A stretch of DNA of 7,105 bases. Origin: a bacterium (lineage in GTDB: Bacteria > Lindowbacteria > 2-12-FULL-62-27). A model generated the notes under the pieces. The model saw only the letters and a program-made list of their open reading frames with translations. It was not told where the DNA came from and ran no database searches. A program made the position numbers and the translations under genes. The stretch's first letter is position 1, and each line of letters opens with the position of its first letter. The stretch spans positions 1 to 7,105 of the forward strand of contig JACQOF010000020.1 of the NCBI GenBank assembly GCA_016202645.1, written 5' to 3'. Below are positions 1 through 4,705 of this stretch, one piece after another.

Positions 1-71
1 AGCCGGTTCCACGTCGCGGCCAGCGCGGCGACCAGAGCCAGAACGAGGACGGCCCGGACGGCGTTGCTCAT
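1..71 (-). CDS. N-terminus of an exported or membrane-anchored protein (partial, cut by left edge)
   Basis: Only the first 23 complete codons are in the window. Read on the minus strand from the ATG at 71-69 they give MSNAVRAVLVLALVAALAAT, followed by WNR. This is a typical Sec signal peptide or signal anchor: a short n-region with one Arg at residue 6, then about 13 hydrophobic Ala/Val/Leu residues. The start overlaps the stop of the upstream secreted-protein gene by four bases (ATGA), which indicates translational coupling and explains why there is no Shine-Dalgarno motif of its own. The protein is therefore probably made together with the propeller/TPR protein and sent to the same compartment (inner membrane or periplasm). 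The mature part lies outside the window, so no function can be assigned. Confidence 0.72.
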   Translation of the reverse strand, partial: MSNAVRAVLVLALVAALAATWNR

Positions 72-2803
72 TGGCGAAGCGCGTCGAAACTTTCAAAAAA
101 TCTGGCGTACACGGGCGGGATGCCGGGTTCCCGCGCGGCGGTCTTGTAAATCGGGTCGAGGGAATACTTGTACAGGAAAAACAGCAGGGGCGCGCTCCGG
201 GCGTCCGGGGCCGACACGTTCAGGATTTTCCGCGCGAGGTCGATGCGGTCGGAGAGGGCCGGCATGTGGTCGATGAGCAGGCGCAAAACCTCCGGCGACC
301 AATTCGTCTCCGGCGGCGCGGATTTGAACAGCTCGACCATCTTGTCCCAGCGTTCCGACCCCGCCTCGATCGCGACGAGCCTGGACCGCGCCTGGTCGGC
401 CATCCGGCCGGAGGGGTAGAGATTCAGATAGAGGTCATAATTAAACCGGGCCAGTTCGGTGTTGCCCGATTCCTCGAAAGCCGCCGCCCGGCGAAAAATA
501 AATTCCAGACTTTTGGTCAGGTTGACCTCCGGAATGGCCAGTTCCGACTGGGTGACCGTGTAGACCTTCGGGCTGACCAGATCGTACAGTCCCGCCGAAA
601 CGTCCAGGTTGTAGGATCCGGGCGGCATGGGCCCCAGGAGGAACGTCGGCGTTTCGGGCCTCACGACACTGCCGTAGAGATTTTCGCCGACGATGCAGAC
701 AAAAACGTCCGAAGGATCGTCATAATTAAATTCGACCCGGCCGGTGACATGACCGAGGACGTCGTAGTCCGCCGGGCCCGCCGTGCGGACGGCATAAAAT
801 TTGTCCGTGGCGATATCGTGGAAGAAAATCCGTTTCCCGTCGCTTCCGAGCGCGCGCCACGATTCCCGGAATCTGCCCAGCGACTTTTCTCCGACGCCGA
901 ACCCGGCCAGCCGGACTTCGGAACTTCCGGCGCGGTGGACCGTGTAGAGCGCGCCCGACGGCGCGGCCCGCAGGTCCGAACCGGCCGGGGAGACTTCGAT
1001 GATTTCCGGCGCCGTCAAGTCCCGGGCGTCCAGCTGGAGGATGCCCGATTCGGTTTCGATCATCCAGACCAGGTTCCCGATTTTGACCGCCCGCCGGACA
1101 TGGTCGATGCCCTCGATGACCACCGTCACGGCGGTGTCGCTGTGGCCGGCTGGATCCGTCGAAAAAAGAAGGACGCCGTCGGGTTCGGGTTTCCAGGCGA
1201 TGCCGTCGCCGACGCTCCAGACGATGCCCAGCCGGTCTTTGCGGATGAGGGAGGGCGGCTGGCCGGAGAGGCTCCAGAGAGTCTGCCGGGTTTCCGTTTT
1301 TGAAATGAGGGTGGGAGACGATCCGGGCAGAAACCCTGGAAGGATATCCTCCGGCAGATCGAGGATCGGCTCGGGCGCTTCCGTCAGGCGAAATATTCTC
1401 AAACCACGTTCAGCATCTTTTGCCATGACGTAGACCATACCGGCGGGACCCACCGTCAAGTCAACCGGATCGGCGGTGATTCTCAATTCCGTCACCGAGG
1501 CGTACCGGGTCCATTCCCCGGCGGGCCATGCCGTCAGGACCGCCCGTTCGGCGTCGAGGACGAATACTCCGAAGGTCACTGCCATGGTCTCCGATTCGGA
1601 TTCCGGATAATGAAGAATTGGCGCGATTTTTTCAAACCGGCTGTTGCCGAATGAGACGTACCCGGAAAATTCCGGGGAGGGACCGATCAGCCGCCAGTGC
1701 GGCGGGGACTTGACCAGAAATCCCTCCGGAAGAGCGACCACGTCCTCCGGGCCGACGGCCGGTTCCAGCGCCGGAAACATCCGAATTTGGTCTTCCCGGA
1801 CCAGCGCGAGCACGGACGATGGGCCAATCTCGGTGAGACGGAGACTCGCCAAGACGAGTTGACCCGCCGGGCCCTCAGCGAGGACTCTCGGGTTTCTAAA
1901 AAAGCTCAGCCAGTTGGCCGGCAGGCGCGTCTCGCCTGTTTTGGACTGCGCCCACGCGCGGATGGGCGCGGCGGGCGTCGTGTCCGCGTTCAGTTGAATC
2001 AACCGCTCGCCCGTATAAGGGTCGTCGCTCAGCCGCGCGCGCCACCGGTCGCGGCCGATCTCGATCCGCGCGACGCCGGCCGTTTCGGATTCGAGCGTCG
2101 CCTCGGACAGATCCATCAGACGGGAGATGAGACTCGGGATCTCTCCGGCGTACTTGATCCGCTTCTGCCCGAAGACGCCGCTTTCGACCCAGAAAAGATA
2201 CGCCCGGCCATGCCGGTCGATGAGCTGGAAACTATCGTCCCTCGTCGACCATCGCAACGGCCGGACCCTGCGGCCGCGGCCGGCCAGGTCCGCGACGGCC
2301 TGCGCGAGCAGAGACTGGTCCCGGACGCGGGGCGTGACCGGGGGCGGGGCCAGATTGTGAGGGACGGACGCCCACGCGCCCGCGGCAGAGGTATCGTCCA
2401 AAGACGGCGTCAGTTCCAGCCAGCGGTCGGCGCCGAACGCAACGCGGCCGTCGAAAGCCAGGAGCCGCGATCCCTCCCAGTCGAGTTTGATTTCTCCCTC
2501 GAGCAGGCGATCCAGGTCTTCCTGTTTCGACACGAGCGACAGGATCTCCTCCCGTTCCGGGGAGAAGCCTGGAGATTCGAACGGCGTGACCGCGCCCTCC
2601 GGGAGGGACACCCGAAAGATCCGGCCGGTGATCTGGTCGGACACGAAGGCCCAACCTCGGCCCGGGTCGGTGACGACGTCCGAGACGAAAACGGGCAGAC
2701 CCGGATCGTACCAGTCGTCGAGGGGTCTTTCGGTTAGGGCTGAAGCTGGATCCGCGAAGAAAACCGATAAAAGTAATACAAAAATGAGAATTAAAGGGTT
2801 CAC
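68..2803 (-). CDS. Large secreted protein: beta-propeller-like region, carboxypeptidase-regulatory-like domain, TPR-like C-terminus
   Basis: About 911 residues from the GTG at 2803-2801, ending in TGA at 70-68. Residues 2-22 are a signal peptide (NPLILIFVLLLSVFFADPAS then A), with likely cleavage after Ala22, so the protein is exported; there is no lipobox Cys. Residues about 35-680 are beta-rich with recurrent blade-like strands, for example VFVSDVVTDPGRGWAFVSD near 38-56, DLTVGPAGMVYVMAKD near 445 and LVWMIETESGILQLDA near 577, resembling NHL/YVTN-type propellers. Residues about 680-767 look like a carboxypeptidase-regulatory/CNA-B type sandwich (HVTGRVEF, then LLGPMPPGSYNLDVSAGLYD). Residues about 766-815 contain a TPR-like helical pair (FRRAAAFEESGNTELARFNY and LYLNLYP), with more helices to the end. 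A role as a periplasmic scaffold is inference; no catalytic motif is visible. The start is uncertain: in-frame GTGs at 2827 and 2836 would add Arg residues to an otherwise uncharged n-region, and none of the three has a Shine-Dalgarno motif. The frame stays open to 3172, but that would overlap the decarboxylase gene by about 200 bp and is unlikely. Confidence 0.82.
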   Translation of the reverse strand: MNPLILIFVLLLSVFFADPASALTERPLDDWYDPGLPVFVSDVVTDPGRGWAFVSDQITGRIFRVSLPEGAVTPFESPGFSPEREEILSLVSKQEDLDRLLEGEIKLDWEGSRLLAFDGRVAFGADRWLELTPSLDDTSAAGAWASVPHNLAPPPVTPRVRDQSLLAQAVADLAGRGRRVRPLRWSTRDDSFQLIDRHGRAYLFWVESGVFGQKRIKYAGEIPSLISRLMDLSEATLESETAGVARIEIGRDRWRARLSDDPYTGERLIQLNADTTPAAPIRAWAQSKTGETRLPANWLSFFRNPRVLAEGPAGQLVLASLRLTEIGPSSVLALVREDQIRMFPALEPAVGPEDVVALPEGFLVKSPPHWRLIGPSPEFSGYVSFGNSRFEKIAPILHYPESESETMAVTFGVFVLDAERAVLTAWPAGEWTRYASVTELRITADPVDLTVGPAGMVYVMAKDAERGLRIFRLTEAPEPILDLPEDILPGFLPGSSPTLISKTETRQTLWSLSGQPPSLIRKDRLGIVWSVGDGIAWKPEPDGVLLFSTDPAGHSDTAVTVVIEGIDHVRRAVKIGNLVWMIETESGILQLDARDLTAPEIIEVSPAGSDLRAAPSGALYTVHRAGSSEVRLAGFGVGEKSLGRFRESWRALGSDGKRIFFHDIATDKFYAVRTAGPADYDVLGHVTGRVEFNYDDPSDVFVCIVGENLYGSVVRPETPTFLLGPMPPGSYNLDVSAGLYDLVSPKVYTVTQSELAIPEVNLTKSLEFIFRRAAAFEESGNTELARFNYDLYLNLYPSGRMADQARSRLVAIEAGSERWDKMVELFKSAPPETNWSPEVLRLLIDHMPALSDRIDLARKILNVSAPDARSAPLLFFLYKYSLDPIYKTAAREPGIPPVYARFFESFDALRQ

Positions 2804-2933
2804 ACGGAGTTCACGGAGACTGAGCACGGAGAGCACGGAGAAAAATTTATAATGTGCGCTCTTCCTCCAATGAAAAACAGAATTCTTCCCTCTGTGACCT
2901 CCGTGAGCAATCTCTGTGAACTCTGTGTGAACC
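2798..2933. repeat. 136-bp inverted-repeat element built of CACGGAG/CACAGAG units
   Basis: The left arm (2798 to about 2842) begins GGTTCACACGGAGTTCACGG. The reverse complement of the right arm (about 2886-2933) begins GGTTCACACAGAGTTCACAG. The arms are about 45 bp, match at roughly three quarters of positions or better, and are most similar at their outer ends, around a roughly 42-bp AT-richer centre. Each arm is itself made of short units ending in CACGGAG or CACAGAG. No protein is encoded between the arms. It resembles the dispersed intergenic CACGGAG/CACAGAG repeats I recall from many uncultured and environmental bacteria, sometimes next to GxxExxY-protein genes; that link is from memory. 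It fills nearly the whole gap between the decarboxylase stop (2974) and the secreted-protein start, and its left arm contains the GTG start candidates of that gene. Confidence 0.8.
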
Positions 2934-2973
2934 AAATTTTTCACAGGTTCCGACCGGTTGCCATTCTTTTCAT

Positions 2974-4611
2974 TCAGAGTTTCTTCGACAGGCGTTTGGC
3001 GATGCGTTCCATGGCGTCGGACCGGTCGTGTTTGTCGAGCATGAGGTTGATGAGGGTGAAGGACCGCTTGTTGGCGTAGGCGGCTTTGAGGGCGTGTTCG
3101 AGTCCCGCTTCGTCCCGGACCTTGAAACCTTTCCCCGCGCCGAGAATTTCCGTGACCCGGTGGTAGGCCCAATCGGTGATGTCGTTGAAAGGCCCGTCGT
3201 GGATCTGCCGTTCGGTGGCGTAGCCGCGGTTGTTGAGGACGATGACGATGGGATTTAATCCCAGGCGCTTGATCGTCGACAGTTCCATTCCCGTCATCTG
3301 GAACGCCCCGTCGCCGACCAGCACGAGCGGCCTGAGTTTCGAGTTGGCCAGTTGGGCGCCGAGCGCCGCCGGCACGGCGAATCCCATCGAGGTGTAGTAG
3401 GCCGGCGACAGAAATTCCGTGCGGCGGTGGATGACGAGGTCCGACGCGCCGAAGAGCGAGTCCCCGATGTCGGCGATGACCACCATGTCATCCTTGAGAT
3501 ACCCGTTCAGCCTGTGAAAAAACCGTTTCACCGTGATCGGAGCGGCGGCGCGGGGGCGGTAGGGTTCGTCGAACGCGTCGGGATTGGGCAGGACCTGTTT
3601 CGGCTGTTTCCGGATGGGCGCGCGGACAAGCCCCTGGAGAAAATCCTTAAACCGGACATCCTCGAAGTGATGGTGGCGGATCGCGATTTTTTCGCTGGTC
3701 GCCTCGATGCAGGCGCCGCGGTCGAGCTTGGCGGTAAAAATCCCGAGATTGATGTCGGTGAGGACCGTGCCGAGCATGATCACGCAGTCGGAGGATTCGA
3801 CGAACAGCCGGACTTCCTCACGGCCCAGGGCGCCTTCGTAGATGCCGATGTAATTCGGGCGCTTTTCGCTGATGACCGATTTTCCGAGAATGGTCGCGGC
3901 GACCGGAATACGCGTCTTTTCCATCAGGCGCACCAGCAGCGGTTGGAGGCCGTAGCGGTGGAGTTCCACGTCGGCGAGGATCACCGGGCGTTTGGCCTCG
4001 TTGATCATCCGCACCGCCTCCGCCAGCGACTCCTTCAGGCTCTCCGGATCGCTGCGGTCCGGAGGTTCGGGCGGCCGCGCCGGAATTCCCACCGGAAGGT
4101 CAATCATATCCCGCGGGATCTCAATGTATCCCGGCCGCTTGTGCCGAAGGACCGCGGCGATGACGCGGTCGATCTCGACCGCCGCCGTGCGCGGATCGTC
4201 CAGGACCGCCGACGCAATCGTGATTTTGTCGAAGACTTCCTTCTGCGTGTCGAAATCCCGGACTTTGTGGTGCAGGAGGGGATTGCGGACGCGTTCCTGG
4301 AGGCCGGGCGATCCGGTGACGAGGATGACGGGCGATTTTTCCGCGAACGCCCCGGCGATGGGGTTCGTCACGTTGAACCCGCCGACGCAGTAGGTGACGC
4401 AGACGGCGCCGATCCCGTTGATGCGGGCGTAGGCGTCCGCCGCAAATCCGGCCCCGTCCTCCCGCGACGTGATCACCGTCTGAATGGGCGACCCCTGCAG
4501 AAGATCATAAAACCGGAGAATGTAATCCCCGGGGATGCCGAACACGTGCCGGACCCCATGCTGGGCCAGCCGCCGGATCAAGTACGTCCCAATCGTGGCG
4601 CGGCGTTTCAT
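2974..4611 (-). CDS. Thiamine-diphosphate-dependent 2-oxo-acid decarboxylase (pyruvate/indolepyruvate decarboxylase family)
   Basis: A 545-residue cytoplasmic enzyme, the usual length for the family, expected to decarboxylate a 2-oxo acid to the aldehyde. The N-terminal PYR domain has GIPGDY (Asp29), the cofactor-activating Glu51 in TSREDGAGFAADAYAR, and the twin-histidine motif LLHH (His114/His115) that marks pyruvate/indolepyruvate/phenylpyruvate decarboxylases rather than acetolactate synthases. These positions match yeast pyruvate decarboxylase almost exactly. The C-terminal PP domain has GDGAFQ (433-438), Asn460-Asn461 for Mg-ThDP binding, then TERQIHDGPFND with Glu467 equivalent to the catalytic C-terminal Glu. 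The region around 74-103 (YCVGGFNVTNPIAGAFAEKS, then PVILVTGSPG) departs from the classical GVGELSA...SYAEHVPV, so this may be a separate clade with another substrate. The start at Met (4611-4609) was chosen because MKRRATIGTYLIRRL aligns with the family N-terminus; the frame extends upstream to a TTG at 4659, but that stretch is Pro-rich and repeat-derived. There is no clear Shine-Dalgarno motif. The substrate (aromatic, branched-chain or pyruvate) cannot be read from sequence alone. Confidence 0.9.
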   Translation of the reverse strand: MKRRATIGTYLIRRLAQHGVRHVFGIPGDYILRFYDLLQGSPIQTVITSREDGAGFAADAYARINGIGAVCVTYCVGGFNVTNPIAGAFAEKSPVILVTGSPGLQERVRNPLLHHKVRDFDTQKEVFDKITIASAVLDDPRTAAVEIDRVIAAVLRHKRPGYIEIPRDMIDLPVGIPARPPEPPDRSDPESLKESLAEAVRMINEAKRPVILADVELHRYGLQPLLVRLMEKTRIPVAATILGKSVISEKRPNYIGIYEGALGREEVRLFVESSDCVIMLGTVLTDINLGIFTAKLDRGACIEATSEKIAIRHHHFEDVRFKDFLQGLVRAPIRKQPKQVLPNPDAFDEPYRPRAAAPITVKRFFHRLNGYLKDDMVVIADIGDSLFGASDLVIHRRTEFLSPAYYTSMGFAVPAALGAQLANSKLRPLVLVGDGAFQMTGMELSTIKRLGLNPIVIVLNNRGYATERQIHDGPFNDITDWAYHRVTEILGAGKGFKVRDEAGLEHALKAAYANKRSFTLINLMLDKHDRSDAMERIAKRLSKKL

Positions 4612-4620
4612 CGAAACACC

Positions 4621-4649
4621 AGAATAACTCCGGCAGGGCGGCGGGGCAA
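4621..4649 (-). promoter_or_regulatory. Candidate sigma70-type promoter for the decarboxylase gene
   Basis: On the minus strand, TTGCCC (4649-4644) and TATTCT (4626-4621) are separated by exactly 17 bases; each matches the consensus at 4 of 6 positions. The -10 box would end nine bases before the ATG, implying an almost leaderless transcript, which fits the missing Shine-Dalgarno motif. The -35 hexamer lies within one copy of the tandem decamer. Found by eye in a short GC-rich region, so chance is a real alternative. Confidence 0.3.
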
Positions 4650-4660
4650 GGCGGGGCAAG
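4640..4660. repeat. Tandem decamer in the divergent intergenic region
   Basis: The decamer GCGGGGCAAG occurs twice in direct tandem at 4641-4650 and 4651-4660; a preceding G makes the period-10 stretch 21 bases long, and it is followed by GGGAGG. It lies between the divergent starts of the decarboxylase and pyrophosphatase genes. It could be a paired operator with one-turn spacing, or simple G-rich slippage DNA. Confidence 0.7.
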
Positions 4661-4666
4661 GGGAGG

Positions 4667-4695
4667 TTGACATTCGGCGGTGAGTTTGTTTTTCT
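4667..4695 (+). promoter_or_regulatory. Candidate promoter for the pyrophosphatase gene
   Basis: A perfect -35 consensus TTGACA (4667-4672) is followed after 17 bases by a weak -10, TTTTCT (4690-4695, 3 of 6 matches). The -10 would end 10 bases before the ATG at 4706, again implying a very short leader. The perfect -35 box is the main support. Confidence 0.35.
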
Positions 4696-4705
4696 GCACA
4701 GCCCG

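Noticed and set aside
71-1303. Long plus-strand open frame opposite the secreted-protein gene
   Set aside because: Arg/Gly/Asp-rich translation with no domain or start signal; it is the antisense shadow of the GC-rich minus-strand gene, which has a signal peptide and domain structure. The same holds for the open frame at 1697-2737.
2798-2933. Inverted repeat as an intrinsic terminator of the decarboxylase gene
   Set aside because: The arms are about 45 bp with a loop of about 42 bp and no U-run follows immediately on the minus strand, unlike a normal compact terminator. A T-run follows on the plus strand, but no plus-strand gene ends there.
2798-2933. CACGGAG repeats as a CRISPR array
   Set aside because: The units are only about 9 bases, nearly contiguous and arranged as an inverted pair, with no spacers or cas genes.
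2804-3172. N-terminal extension of the secreted protein back to the ATG at 3172
   Set aside because: It would overlap the decarboxylase coding region by about 200 bp, run through the repeat element, and bury the signal peptide some 120 residues inside the protein.
4612-4659. N-terminal extension of the decarboxylase to the TTG at 4659
   Set aside because: The added 16 residues are Pro/Arg-rich and come from the tandem decamer; family members begin at the position of the Met at 4611.
3352-4683. Long plus-strand open frame opposite the decarboxylase gene
   Set aside because: The minus strand has an unambiguous thiamine-diphosphate enzyme with all cofactor motifs; the plus frame has no recognisable motif and arises from GC-rich codon bias.
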